Assembly (NCBI RefSeq): GCF_030052815.1
Contig: NC_079496.1
Location: 73,087,652 to 73,151,651, forward strand
Length of the DNA: 64,000 nucleotides
From: Hevea brasiliensis
Taxonomy: Eukaryota > Streptophyta > Magnoliopsida > Malpighiales > Euphorbiaceae
Direction: 5' to 3'
This document shows, piece after piece, positions 32,190 to 45,173 of the stretch (the stretch's first letter is position 1; each line of letters starts with the position of its first letter). The position numbers and the translations under genes are program-made. The notes beneath the pieces were generated by a model that saw only the letters and a program-made list of their open reading frames with translations, ran no database searches and had not been told where the DNA came from.

Positions 32190-33781
32190 TATTATCAGAA
32201 AATTAATTGCAAAAAATAACCAGATTAATTAGTAAATGTATCATGTAATTAACCAAAATGATTATGGTCTTTTAATCAAATTGGTCCTCCCACTAACCTA
32301 GCGAATCCTACACTTCCAAAGTAGAAAATGAAAATCCTAGATGGATGGATTTCTAGTGGGTGATTGAATTCTTATAATCCTATTGATCATCCTTAGGCAC
32401 ATCCATTATTGGAATCACAATAAACTATAAGTGAGCAACTCCTTGCCCATCACATCTCATATGAAGTTCAATCCTTTACCTAGCCGCTAATGCTCAAAAT
32501 CTCAGGCACATCCATTATTGACTTATCTTACATTAGTTAAGTTGATCCCATTGAGTCAGTAAACATGCAAATAATTTTAATGTCCTCAAGCACATCCATT
32601 ATTGGCCACCAAACCATTTATATATTTACAACATCTCATGCTTAACAATTATTCTTAAGAAAATCTCTTAAATTAATTGCATCATATGCAACTATTTAAA
32701 ATTTCTTAAAATAATTGCCCCAATGGAGGGCCCATGTTATAATTACTTTAATTATAGCATATCCAACTTAATCATTTACTTAGAAGATTTTGTGGTCGCC
32801 CTAATTACTATTATGGTCTCACTTTGCACATTATCCATTTAGCATGCATATATCATATACTTGCATACATTCCCATACATCTCATGTATTCATGGATAAA
32901 CAATAAATATGGTATTATCATGGACTTTCTACGGGATTCAATTATGAGCCACTAAGAATTAAATCAGGGCATTCCTAGGTGCATTTCATTCATTCATTTT
33001 ACAAGAGTTCCTGAAGGAGTACATAATCAACACTTGATCTTGAATTCCTCTAACTGGTCCCACCAATGCTCTTGACCTCCTTGATCTTCTTGCAATCCAA
33101 TTACATAGTAATCCTTGGCATACCAAGGTGAATTTACAAGAACTAAATAAACAAAATTACAACCCAAAATTATTACAAGCTTAATAATATATACCCAAAA
33201 ATAAATTAAAATGAATTAATTAATTTACAACACAAAGAAACATAAAAGAAATAAATCCAATCACATTGGTCTTTTATAGTCCATGATCATCCATCATGCA
33301 TATCACTATTTAATAATTAAATAAAACGTACATACTTAAATTAAATTGAATATCACATATTCAACTTAAAAATCCAAATTTGAATATGATTCAAACAAAT
33401 TTAAAAATTTAGATTTGAATTACATTCAAACAACTTTTAAAATTTAGATTTGAATCATATTCAAACAATTTTAAAAATTTAGATTTGAATCACATTCAAA
33501 CAAATTTAAAAAATTCAGATTTAATTGAAAATTTAATTATGTGATTAAAAATCCTAATTAAACACTTTAATTAGTAATGGGCCTAATTATAGGCCCTTGA
33601 ATCTAAGCCCACAAACAAACCCAAAGCCATGAGCATGGTTGGATGCACCAAACCATGCGCATCAATGGAATTCACCTCCATGCCGCCACCTTGACCTTGC
33701 AAATAGTAATGAATTAATCATCTCATGATCAAATCACACAATTAAATCATATAATCAACAATCTAAATGGCAAATATAGTA
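32190..33781 (-). other. Leader (5' UTR) of copia element C
   Basis: About 1.6 kb of AT-rich non-coding DNA between primer site and gag. It carries GCACATCCATTATTG three times (32397-32411, 32506-32520, 32590-32604) and a 35-bp tandem repeat. The leader is well conserved in copy G (45174-45900 and 63896-64000), including the triple motif. Confidence 0.75.
33370..33530 (-). repeat. 35-bp tandem repeat in copia leader, about four units
   Basis: TTTGAAT recurs with period 35 (33379, 33414, 33449, 33484), each followed by an ATTCAAAC segment. TTTGAAT and ATTCAAA are inverted, so each unit can form a small hairpin. Confidence 0.8.
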
Positions 33782-33793
33782 GCTCTGATAACA
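33782..33793 (-). other. Primer-binding site of copia element C
   Basis: The minus strand reads TGTTATCAGAGC, one mismatch from the tRNA-Met site TGGTATCAGAGC, directly adjoining the LTR. Confidence 0.75.
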
Positions 33794-34364
33794 ATTAAAG
33801 GAGCGAAAGCATGAAAAACACAAGTTTAGATTATTGAAATTCAAAATTTTTCATCTAGGGTCATATGCATCATGCAATATTTATTTTTATCTATTTGATT
33901 TCAATGATAAACAACATATTAAAACTCTTTTAACATATTTTTGGATCTACATTTGCCATTTAAGATTTTAGAATTAATAGATTAATTCATTAGAACCCTA
34001 GATTAGATCAAGAACAAGTGCACTAACCTTTTGATGCACTGCAGTGTGTTTGGCACCTTTGGGATGCGTCTTAGGACACCAGATGTTGTCCCTCTAGATT
34101 GTCCACACCAAGATCACCTATGGCAACCCTTGAACAGCTTTTAAAGCTTTTTCTATGATTTAGAGAATCAAGTTTTACCTTTTGAGAGATTAAAGATGTA
34201 AACAGGACACTAAAACAATTTCTAGTATTTTTAATTCAATAGATTATTTGCTAATCTCTTTGAATTGATGAGAGATGAAGAAGAAGAGAAGGGAGAGGCA
34301 GCCAAGGGGTGGCTTCACAAAGAGAACGAGCAGCTTGTTATTTTTTTTTCTTTTCATAGCAACA

Positions 34365-34372
34365 CTTATATA
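34365..34372 (-). promoter_or_regulatory. TATA box of copia element C
   Basis: Minus-strand TATATAAG, conserved in G at 40217-40224. It lies about 160 bases downstream of the G-box repeats in the direction of transcription. Confidence 0.6.
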
Positions 34373-34527
34373 CCTAGGTCACCACTTAAAACCCTTGCCA
34401 CATGTCACCTTTTGATTGGCTCTAGATTTAATTGACCCAATCACATTGTGCCAAGTGTCAAACCTATATTTAATCTTGAATTTGATCATTTTACATGATT
34501 AAAAGACATATGGAAAGCTTATGTGTA

Positions 34528-34588
34528 GTGCCACGTGTCACGATCTCATGGTGCCACGTGTCACGATCTCATGGTGCCACCTGTCACC
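34528..34588 (-). promoter_or_regulatory. Tandem 23-bp units carrying G-box (CACGTG) in LTR of C
   Basis: GTGCCACGTGTCACG... is present as two full units (34528-34550, 34551-34573) and a partial third. Each full unit has a palindromic CACGTG (34532-34537, 34555-34560), the core bound by bZIP and bHLH factors. G has the region without intact CACGTG (around 40378-40425). Confidence 0.6.
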
Positions 34589-35933
34589 CTGTGAAATGAC
34601 CAAAATACCTCTGCGTCTTAATTTTGAGTTCTCAACTCAAAATAATTATTTTTCTTCTTCTAATCAATTTATATCAAATACAAATTAATTAATTAATCTC
34701 TATTAATTAATTTTTCATTAATTAAATTCATATTTAAATACTTTAAATATAAATTTAACTTATACTATACATCCAATAACCTATATTAGGTTTCAAGCCA
34801 TGCTAGGGACTTTGCAATCTAATTGCAAACTAAACCTATTTAATTAATCAATTAAACTTTTTAATTAATTAATTAAATCATATTTAATTTGGTGATTACT
34901 TGTGTATGTGTGTGACTTACTAGGCTCATCACTAATTGGCAATGAGACATGATATCAACTCTTAATATCATCAGAACTCTTTTTTACCATAAATGATTTC
35001 TCTAAATCATTTTATACACCTAATAGACCATGATTAACACCTAGCATAGCATGCCATGGCCACCCAATTAGTAATAATGTTTACCTTAAATGAACCTATA
35101 ATCATATGTTACCATGCACTAGAATCTCTCTGTTACAAAATCCCAATTCGAGCTAGAGTCATGGTTTATGTCAAACCCCATTTGCTATGAATATTATGTT
35201 CTCTTTTAATTCCAGTTCTTGGTTAAAAAAGATTTTCTCATCAGAAACTCTTTTCTGATTAAATCTATCTGTCCTGGCCATGAACTTGAAACATCAAGAA
35301 TAATTAAATGAACATAGGATTTTATCCCTATTTACTTAGAGGAGCAGATTCCATCTTGATCAACACCTACCTCCTTATATAACTAGTGGGAGCCAACACA
35401 TGCCCATACACCCATACACAGCACAAGTATGAAAGTAGTATCAAACTCAAACCACCTATATATAAGATAACTGTTCTATATCAGGTCTAAAAATTATATG
35501 CACTAATATGATTTATGACAATACATTGATAAGAGTAAACTCCATGTGCTTATCATAAATGCCACTGGTTCGGCCTACTTATCATATATAAATGCCTATC
35601 ATGTTTGTTATATGGCATGAGACTCACCATTCCATCTTATTTACATCTCATATAAGTAACTTGGGAACAAATATGATTACAATCTTTTTGGATAAGTCAT
35701 GTCCTTATTGTGAAATATCCTTGATTGTGAACCTATTTATGATACTTTGTGCAAGAAATACTATCACTTATATTCTTAACAACTTAAGAATATAATTTCT
35801 AACAAAATATCAATGGACCTTTTCTATTACACATAAATATATTATGTAAACAGAAAAGTGAAAATGCCTTTTATTAATAAAAACGTGTACATGATATATA
35901 CTAAATGATATGCTCTAGGGCATACTACTAACA

Positions 35934-38018
35934 CTCCCCAGGGTGACACACTAAAGCGTATGAAACCCTTGTCTAGTAGCTCCTATAAATGAACCTTCAA
36001 CTCTCTCAGTTCAGTGGGTGCCATCCTATATGGAGCAATGGAAATCGGTGCAGTACCCGGCATAACCTCTATAACAAACTCCATTTCTCTATCAGGTGGC
36101 AAACCCAGCAACTCTTCCAAAAACACATTCGGAAATTCACATACTGTGGGGATCTCCTGTATGCTTGGGCTAGTCTTCCTGGTATCAACCACATGTGCTA
36201 AGAAAGCCTCACAGTCCTTTCTTATCATTCTTCTGGCTGCTGTGGCTGATATGATAGTAGAAAGATAACCCGTTGCTTCACCCATAATTGTAATCTCATC
36301 TCCATCTGCTTTCTGTAGTGACATCCTCTTTAGCTGACAATCTACCATCTCCTGATGACATGATAACCAATCCATTCCTAATATCACATCAAACTCATGG
36401 AATGGTAGCTCAATCAAGTCAGCTGGAAACTCATAACCCTATATCTTCAGAGGACAACCCTTGTAGACCTTTTTCACCATGACACTATGGCCTAGAGGGT
36501 TTGTAAATTGTATGTCCTCCTCTAACTCCTCTATCTATACCCCTCTATCAATTGGCGATGTGATACACACATATGAATGTGTGGAACCCAGATCAATCAA
36601 TGCGCATGCTAACAGATCATAAAGAGAAAATGTACCTCTATGACATCAGTTGGCTCTGGCTCATCCCGAGCTCTCATAGCATAGGCACGGGGTGCTACTC
36701 TAGTCTCCTGCCTCTAAACTGTCTCTGCAGTAGGCCTCTATAATGTACCAGTTGTATTCGGCCTCGTAGGTCTTCTACCCCTTTGGGCTGCTGGGGTAGA
36801 CCTCTCCATTTGCAGTGGAGCAGTGGGTACACTAGCATTCCTCTGTGGACAATCCTTCAAGAAGTGATTCGTAGACCCATATCTGAAACACCCACCAGTC
36901 AACAATTTGCACTCTCCTCTATGGAGTCGGCCACAATGTGCACAAGCGGTTGGTGGAGCTGATCCTCGTGTAGTTGCACCCGGAGAACTACCTACTGATG
37001 CACCAGACTGTCCTCCTCGTCGCAGAGCAAATCGAGAGTTCTGCCTCTTACCTCGGCCCTAAGTCTGACCCTGAGACTCTTTGGGCTTCTTACTACCAAT
37101 GTTTGCTAAACTAGACTGACCTGATCTAGAACCCCTCTTACATTGCCTACCCTTTCTAGACTGCTCTTCATTTATAGCTCTCTCCATATCAAGGGCTGAT
37201 GCTACCAATAGAGAGAAATCGGTGAAGTGGTGAGATGTCACTATCAGCCTAATGTTATCATTCAGTTCGTCCTCAAACCTTTTGCACTTATCAATTTCTA
37301 TGGGCATCAACTCCAATGCATATCCGCTAAGTCTCACGAATTCCTGCTCATATTCGAAGACTATAAGCTGCCTCTGTCTCAGTGCCAGGAATTCTCTCCT
37401 TTTGGCCTCCAAGTACACATGACTGATGTATTTCTTTCTGAATTTAGCTAAAAAAAAAAAAAACTCCTAAGTAATCTGTGCAAGCAGCACCACTCTCGAT
37501 TTTGTCACCCACCATCTATAAGCATCCTTCTGTACCAGTGACAGAGCACACTCTAACTGCTGCTCTGGGGTGCAGTGCAACTGCTGTAATACCCTCTCTG
37601 TCCTCTCTAGCCAATATTCTGCTACGGCTGGATCATCCTCCTTCTTACCCCTGAAGTTAATTGCCCCATGCTTCCATAGTTTCTCTAGTGGAGATCTGTA
37701 TATAGGTTGCGGCTGTGGGGGTTGTGGTGGCGGTACAAGTGGTGATGGCTGTGGCTATGGCTATGGCTGTGGCTGTGCAGGTGGAGGTGGCTGTGGCTGT
37801 GCAGGTGGAGGTGGCTGTGGCTGAGATATAACTCCAGTGACCTGACGGAGCAGCTGAGTCATCTGTTCCAGGAAGGCTTGCTATGCTCTCCCTGTAGTAC
37901 CACGGGATGACTCGACTTTAATGCTTCGCTCCCTATTAGGAGCAGGTGCGGGTGCGTGACTCTCTACCTCCTCCTCTATTGATCCTAGAGATCCGTGCTT
38001 TGAAGGATCAGATGCCAT
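35934..38018 (-). pseudogene. Gag and protease region of element H
   Basis: ATG at 38018 opens MASDPSKHGSLGSIEEEVES. A Pro/Gln-rich stretch follows (37830-37690), then gag core, EYEQEFVRLSGYALELMPIE (37365-37300) and a basic linker. The zinc-knuckle region (about 36930-36840) is degraded by stops. Then come the protease C-terminus (36417-36150: FHEFDVILGMDWLSCHQEMV) and the start of RT ([18 protein letters not shown]). Numerous stops and an A tract at 37451-37463 break the frame. Confidence 0.8.
37690..37830 (-). repeat. Low-complexity Pro/Gln-coding repeat in gag of H
   Basis: The plus strand shows GGCTGTGGCTGTGCAGGTGG-type units of 24 bp repeated in tandem; on the minus strand they encode repeats of PPPPAQPQ. 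Confidence 0.8.
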
Positions 38019-38143
38019 TGATCCTATTAAATAGACAAAGAACAGATCTGTAATAGTGTCACCTTGACTCTATTTAAAGGCCCATGCATGTGATGCACTC
38101 TATCTATTTCTAACTATCTAGGTCTAGGACCGCCTAAACCTTT

Positions 38144-38155
38144 GCTCTGATACCA
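38144..38155 (-). other. Primer-binding site of element H
   Basis: Minus-strand TGGTATCAGAGC, five bases (TTTAG) from the LTR end at 38161, the same arrangement as in B and D. Confidence 0.9.
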
Positions 38156-38160
38156 CTAAA

Positions 38161-39646
38161 TGTGACGCCCCTTACCATCTACTGTATAGTAGAGCAAGAA
38201 GTGTCACATTTAGTGCCAGAGCACCCTATCAAGTCCTATCATGTCCATTGTAAACTTTTAAAATCATTTAAAAGCATGTAATCCATGTGTAGAAATTTTT
38301 TTTTTTATATCTTATTTCTATAGAGACCTAGACAGAGCTTCCTCTATTTTATTAGCATCTGGCGGGTTCCACTAATCACCTGTTAACATGGTCATATTCA
38401 CTTCACACATTTCCATATCATATTCTATTATATCATATCATTTACAATATTTATGAGATCTCCAAAAAGTATCATCTATTGCATTTATATAGAAATTCAT
38501 AGATAATAAATTACAAGTTCACATTAAAATCTCAAAGTTTAATTACAATCCAAACTAGAATACATCATGTGCTTATGTACAATGGATAAAAGAATAAAAT
38601 CTAGACATACATGGGCCCTACCAATAAAATACAATAGACTGAGGCGACTCTGGACCGTGATAGATCTGGTCAGAGCTCTGTCGGAACACTACTATGGTAG
38701 CTGCTGATCTCCAGTGCCTATGCGATGGAAAACCAATGCGCTAAGCATAACGCTTTGTAGTGCATAATTTATAATAACAATAACTAAACAATTTAAATAA
38801 TAATTCTATATATGGCAAATTTCATAATTTTTAGGTATTTTACATTTTCATTTCACCTTGAAAAAAATTTAAATTATCAAGATCTTTTCCATTTACTTAT
38901 TATATATTCAGTCTTAATTAATTATTATCAGTGCCCAAGAAACCTGTAACAAACTATAAAAGCTGGATACACGAGAGTATATGGGTTAGACAACCATATG
39001 TCTACCCTGTATATATCTGTCAGGTACGAGGCCAGCTGTCAGGCTTGTAAAGCCAGAAATAAGTTTGGCACAATGGCCAGTAAGTAGGCATATAGCCTGT
39101 AGAATAATCGTACCAGACATATATTGTTAGTTCATGATTTTCTCTGTTGGTAGTACTGCTATCTGTAGTCCCTAATTGGTATACTAATTGATCCAAACTA
39201 AATAAATAAGTCTAGATATACTATGGGCAATTGCATACTATTACATATTTATTTGAATGTTCATATCACTATATAGTGGGAAATAGGTCCCACATACCTT
39301 TTTCATGTGGTTTAGTGTTTAATAGCTTGTTAGGGTTAAATTCCCTACCATAAGATAATTTATCTCATGGACCTTTCTTTAATTTTAGTTTTTGTGTCAT
39401 ACATTTTCCTATCCATATAATTAGTTTGTAGCCACTGTTTGGCCACACTTCCTTCATAGAAGTTGTTCCTCTGTGTCTTATCTTTATTTTCCCTTTTGAA
39501 TCATGTCAATTTGATTTTTAAAACTCAAGTTATGGTCAGACAACCATAACTAACTCATTTCCATATTCTGGTTCCTTAACTAGGTAGCTTTTGGACTTAA
39601 ATTTTACCTAATTAATGGAACAGGTTTCAGTCACTTTTAGGCATAG
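38161..39646 (-). repeat. 5' LTR of element H, partial
   Basis: The plus strand begins TGTGACGCCCCTTACC, the reverse of the Tekay LTR end. It contains a relative of the CATAACT module on the minus strand (39430-39560), with CCATAACTTGAG and AACAACTT. Element G cuts it at 39646, so the rest lies beyond the window. Confidence 0.8.
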
Positions 39647-41642
39647 TGTGAAGGAGCAGAAGCATGAAAAACACAAGTTTAGATCATTGAATTAAAAAAT
39701 TTTTCATCTAGGGTCATATGCATCATGTAAGATTCATTTTTATCTATTTGATTTCAATGATAAACAGCATATTAAACTCATTTTAAAATATTTTTGGATC
39801 TACATTTGCCATTTAAGATTTTAGAATCAACAGATTAATTCATTAGAACCCTAGATTAGATAAAGAACAAGTGCGCTAACCTTTTTGATGCACTGCAATG
39901 TGTTTGGCACCTTTGGGATGCGCCTAGGATACCAGATGTTGTCCCTCTAGCTTGTCCACACCAAGATCACCAATGGCAGCCCCTTGAACAGCTTCTAAAG
40001 CTTTTTCAATCAATTAGAAAATCAAGCTTTGCCTTTTGAGAGATTACAGATATAAACAGGACACTAGAAATGATTTCTAGTATTTTTAATTCAAGAGATT
40101 GTTGTTTAATTTCTTTGAATTAATGAGAGATGAAGAAGAAGAGAAAGAGAGGCAGCCAAGGGTGGCAGCACCAAAGAGAGAACAACAGCTTGTGTTTTTG
40201 TTCTTTCATCCTTACACTTATATAGCTAGGTTACCACTTAAAACCCTTGCCTCATGTCACCTTCTGATTAGCTCTAGGTTTAATTGGCCCAATCACATTG
40301 TGCCAAGTGCCAAACCTATATTTAATCTCTACTTTGATCATCTTACATGACTAAAAGACATATGGCAAGCTTATGTGTAGTGCTATGTGTCACTATCTCA
40401 TGGTGCCACATGTCACCCTGTGAAATGACCAAAATACCCCTGTGTCTTAATTTTAAGTTCTTAACCCAAAATAATTATTTCTCTTCTTCTAATCAATTTA
40501 TATCAAACATAAATTAATTAATTAATCTCTATTAATTAATTTTTCATTATTAAATTCATATTTAAACACATTAAATAAAATTTTAACTTATACTATACAT
40601 CCAATAACCTAGATTTGATTTCAAGTCATGCTAGGGACTTTGCAATCTAATTGCAAACCAAACCTATTTAATTAATCAATTAAACTCTTTAATTAATTAA
40701 TTAAATTATATTTAATTTGGTGATTACTTGTGTATGTGTATGACTTACTAGGCTCATCACTAATTGGCAATGAGACATGATATCAACTCTTAATATCATC
40801 AGAACTCTTTCTTACTATAAATGATGTCTATAAATCATTTTATGCACCTTATAGACCATGGTTAACACCTAGCATAGCATGCCATAGCCACTCAATTAGT
40901 AATAAGGTTTACCTTAAATGAACCTATAATCATATGTTACCATGCACTAGAATCTCTCTGTTACAAAATCCCAATTCGAGCTGGAGTCATGGTTCATGTC
41001 AAACCCCATTTGCTATGAATATTATGTTCTCTTTTAATTATAGTTCTTCATTAAAAAGATTTTCTCATCAGAAACTCTTTTCTGATTAAATCTATTTGTC
41101 TTGGCCAGGAACTTGAAACATCAAGAACAATTAAATGAATATAGGATTTTATCCCTATTTACTTAGGGTATCAGATTCCATCTTGATCAGATTCCATCTT
41201 TATCCCTATGCAATGATATGATTTATGATAATGCATTGACAAGTATAAACTCCATATGCTTGTCATAAATGTTACTGGTTCGGCCTACTTATCATGTATA
41301 AGTGCCTATCATGTTTGTTATATAGCATGAGACTTACCATTCTATCTTATTTACATCTCATATAAATAACTTGGGAACAAACATGATTACTATCTTTCTA
41401 GATAAGTCATGTCCTTATTGTGAAGTATCCTCGATTGTGAACCAATTTATGATAATTTGTGCTATAAATACTGTCACTCATATTTTTAACAACTTAAGAA
41501 TAGAATTTCTAACAAAATATCAATGGACCTTTTCTATTACACATAAATATATTATGTAAATGAAAAAGTGAAAATGCCTTTTATTAATAAAACATGTACA
41601 AGATACATACTAAATGATATGCTCTGGGGCATACTACTAATA
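39647..41642 (-). repeat. 3' LTR of copia element G
   Basis: 1996 bp. The plus strand begins TGTGAAGGAGC and ends ...CTACTAATA, where the expected terminal CA has become TA. It matches the 5' LTR of C. TATA box at 40217-40224 (minus strand TATATAAG). Confidence 0.9.
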
Positions 41643-41651
41643 ATCTCCCAC
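41643..41651 (-). other. Polypurine tract of copia element G
   Basis: Minus-strand GTGGGAGAT directly adjoining the LTR, a typical copia tract. Confidence 0.85.
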
Positions 41652-41656
41652 TAGCA

Positions 41657-44600
41657 CTAGAGCCATTCATTACAATACCTGAGACCCATATTCTCAAGAT
41701 GTCGTTCTAACTGTGCTTGTAACAAAGGCTTAGTGAATGGATCAGCTGGATTTTCAGCTGATGCTATTTTCTTCATGGCTATATCGCTTTGCCCAACTAT
41801 CTTTCTGATAATGTGATAGCGCCTTTCTATGTGTTTGGATTTCTAGTGAGACCAGGGTTCCTTAGCCTGTATGACTGCTCCATTATTGTCATAGTGTAGT
41901 GGAACTGCTGACTCAATGGAAGGAACTACTGCAAGTTTTGTCACGAACTTCTTTATCCAAACAGCTTCCTTTGCAGCAATATACTCAGCCTCGGTAGTGG
42001 AATCTGTAGTCGTACTCTATTTGAAACTCTTCCCACTGACTGCAACTCCATTACAAATGAACACATATCCAGAGGTAGACTTTTTATCATCGATATCTGA
42101 TTGGAAATCAGAATCAGTATAACCATCCAATTTCAAGTCACCACCTCCATATATCAAGAATTAATCCTTAGTTCTTCTCAAGTGCTTAAGGATATTCTTG
42201 ACAGCTATCTAGTGTTCCAAACCTAGATTGGATTGATACCTACTACTTAAACTAACAGCATATGTAATATCCGGCCTAGTACACAACATTGCATACATCA
42301 AACTCCCAATAGCCAAAGCATACGGAATCTTTGCCATTTTAACTCTTTCTTCAGGTGTCTTTGGAGACATCTCTTTAGAAAGGTGGATACCATGTCTCAC
42401 TGGTAACAATCCTCTCACGGAATCAAACATGTTAAACCTCTTTAACTGCTTTTCCAAGTATAGACTTTGGGACAAAACCAATTATTCTTTTTGCTCTATC
42501 TCTATAGATGCAAATCCTGAGAATATAGGTTGCCTCCCCTAAGTCTTTTGTGGAGAACGTATTTAACAATCATACCTTTACAGTCGTCAACATACCTGTG
42601 TCATTACCCTTCAATAGAATATCATCCACATATAAGACAAGGAAAGTGATAGCACTGTCACTAACCTTCTTATATACACATGGCTCATCCTCATTTTTGA
42701 TAAAACCAAATGACTTAATGGCTTCATCAAAATGGATGTTCCAATTCCTCGAAGCTTGTTTCAATCCATAAATGGATCACTTTAGCTTGAGCACTTTGAA
42801 ACCATTTTAGGATTCAAAACCCCTAGGTTGTTCCATGAAAATGTTTTCTTCAATGTATCCATTGAGAAAAGCTGTTTTGACATCCATCTGCCAAATCTCA
42901 TAATCATAGTATACAGGTATTTCTAATATAATCCTAATTGATTTAAGCATGGCAACAGGCGAGAAAGTCTCCTCATAGTCGATTCCTTGGCTTTGGCAAA
43001 ACCCTTTCGCTACTAGCCTTGCTTTATAGGTCTCTACCTTTCAATCAAAACCAATTTTCTTCTTGAAAACCCATTTGTTCTCTATAGGTAAAATACCTTT
43101 GGCTGGGTCAACAAGATCCCAAACTTGATTCTTATACATGGAATCAATCTCGGATTTGATAACATCAATCCATTTTGAAGAGTCTATATCTAATATAGCT
43201 TCTTTATAGGTAAATGGATCATCTCCATGATCAACTTCTTCATGAGTAGACAACTCTTGTTCTTCTTCATAAAGGAAACCATATCTCACTGGCAGGTGAT
43301 ATACCCTGGTTGTTCTATGAGGAATAGCTGTAGATGTTTCATCAATAGGTGTAGGTTGACTAGATGAATCTATATCCATCTGATTTGTTGGTTAGTCAAA
43401 ATTCTCCAATTCTAACTCTATTTGCCTTCCTTTGCCTCCTTCTTGAACAAACTATTGTTCAAGAAATATGGCATCTCTACTTACCACAACCTTTTGTGAT
43501 GTAGGCAAATAAAAATAATATCCAAAACTATCTTTTGGATAACCAACAAATTGACCCTTTTCTAATATGGTTTCCAATTTATCAATGTTCAGCTTTTTGA
43601 TATAAGCTGGATAACCCCAAATCTTAACGTGCTTAAGACTTAGTTTTCTTCCATGCCATATCTCATAAGGTGTGAAAGATACTAATTTTAATGAAATCCT
43701 ATTCAGAATATGCAAAGCTGATTCTAATGCAAATCCCCAAATATAGATTGGCATATCAGTGTAGCTCATCATACTATGTACCATATCTAATAGGGTACGA
43801 TTTCTCCTTTCAAATACACCATTCAGATATGGTGTTCCTAGAAGAGTCAGCTAGGAAACAATGCCATGCTCTCTCAAGTATTCATCAAATTTAGTACTCA
43901 AGTGTTCACCTCCACGATCTGATCGAAGAGCTTTAATACTTTTTCCTGTTTGATTTTCTACTTCATATTTAAATTCTTTGAACTTTTCAAAAAATTCATG
44001 TTTGTATTTCATCAAATACAAATAACCAAATCTTAATTTATTATCAGTAAAGGTAATAAAATAATGATAACCGCCTCTAGCCTTTTCTTTAAATGGACCA
44101 CATACATCACTATGTATTAGTTCCAAAATATTTTTAGCTCTTAGCCCTTGTCCAATAAAGGGTGATCTTGTAATTTTGCCCTGAAGGCAGGATTCACAAG
44201 TTGGAGTAGGCTCAGAGCCCAATGAGGATAAAATCCCAATTTTCTCTAGTTTTGCAATCCTACCTTCTACAACATTACCTAATCTTAAGTGCCAAATATA
44301 TTTTGAACTTGAGTTGATTTTCATCATGGCATTGCATTCTTATGGATTGCTATACTCTGGGTAGTTCCTTTTCCAGTGCCCATCCTGTTGGTAGTGGAAA
44401 TACTTTTCTTTGCCTCCATCAGCTTTAGTTTTCCCTTTCTATTTAGCTATTTTCTTGGAAGGACCAGGAATCTGAGGTTTCTTTTTTTTATTGCCCTTCT
44501 TCTTGTTGGACTTTCTAGAAGAAGAAGATGCAATCAAAGCTACCTCTTTTTCTTTATTGCCTAGTATATTCTTTTTTGTAATAACCAGCATGTTGAGTAA

Positions 44601-45173
44601 ACCAGCCAAGGTGCATTCCTGTTTAGTCTTATGGAAATTTGTCACGAAATTCCCAAATGACTCAGGAAGGGACTGAAGTATCAAATCCATCTACAGTTGG
44701 AAATCCATGTTAAAGTCAAGATGTTCCAACTGCTCAATCAGCCGAATCATCTTGTGGACGTGATCCCCAACATTCTGCCCCTCAGACATCCTCATGCGGA
44801 ATAGTTGTCTAGATATCTCATACCTAGCATTCCTGTTGTGCTCGCCATACAACTCTTGTAGGTGAAGGAGGATCTCACTCGCACTCTGCATGTTCTCATG
44901 CTGCTTCTGTTACTCATTACTCATGGAAGCAAGCATGTAACACTTAGCTCTCATATCATGCTCCTTTCACTTGTCCAAAGTTTCATGTTCCTCTTGAGTG
45001 GCCTTTGGAGGTAAGGGGCCAGGAACATTTGAGTCTAAAACATATCCTATATGTTCAAGGTTCAGGACAAGTTTCAAATTTCTTAGCCAATTAGATAGAT
45101 TAGGTCCTGTCAACCTATTGCGATCAAGTATGCTTGCAAGGATATTGGATGGTGGTGGTTGTTCTATGCTCAT
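41657..45173 (-). pseudogene. Gag-pol of copia element G, broken by stops
   Basis: Order on the minus strand is gag, protease region, integrase, RT, RNase H, the copia order. Gag runs from ATG 45173 with QPPPSNILASIL. The knuckle (about 44405-44350) has Tyr at all three Cys positions. A protease motif is not clear. Integrase has HLRLGNVVEG, first Asp in HSDVCGP, second in ALRSDRGGEH, Glu in FERRNRTLLDM. RT has KWIDVIKSEIDSMYKNQVWD (about 43185), GLKQASRNWNIHF and the YVDD box (near 42620). RNase H runs to the TAG at 41657-41659, with ADPFTKAL near the end. Several stops (for example at 43853, 43449, 42568) inactivate it. Confidence 0.88.

Larger units (their letters stand above)
30988..35933 (-). 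mobile_element. Element C: Ty1/copia retrotransposon, 5' LTR, leader and start of gag
   Basis: Read on the minus strand: 5' LTR (35933-33794), tRNA-Met-like primer site, a 1.6-kb leader, then gag from 32189 leftward until element B interrupts at 30988. The remaining gag-pol and 3' LTR must lie left of the window beyond A and B. It is the same family as G: LTR, leader and gag match throughout. The flank right of the LTR (35934 on) is pol of H, so C inserted in H; the target duplication is probably CTCCC. The copia lineage (Tork or Angela type) is not resolved. Confidence 0.88.
33794..35933 (-). repeat. 5' LTR of copia element C
   Basis: Matches the 3' LTR of G (39647-41642) over its length. 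The minus-strand start is TGTTAGTAGTATGCC. The other terminus has decayed (canonical CA replaced). It holds a TATA box and duplicated G-box units. Confidence 0.9.
35934..39646 (-). mobile_element. Element H: Tekay-like chromovirus, 5' part only
   Basis: Read on the minus strand: part of a 5' LTR (39646-38161), spacer, primer site, gag and the beginning of pol, cut at 35934 where C inserted in the RT start. G inserted in the LTR at 39647. The proteins are recognisably related to B and D but clearly a different subfamily. H is the host of both copia elements, hence the oldest layer in the window. Confidence 0.85.

Noticed and set aside
37451..37463. A tract as evidence of a processed pseudogene or LINE tail
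   Set aside because: It lies in the middle of gag of H with gag homology continuing on both sides, so it is an expanded or miscalled homopolymer.
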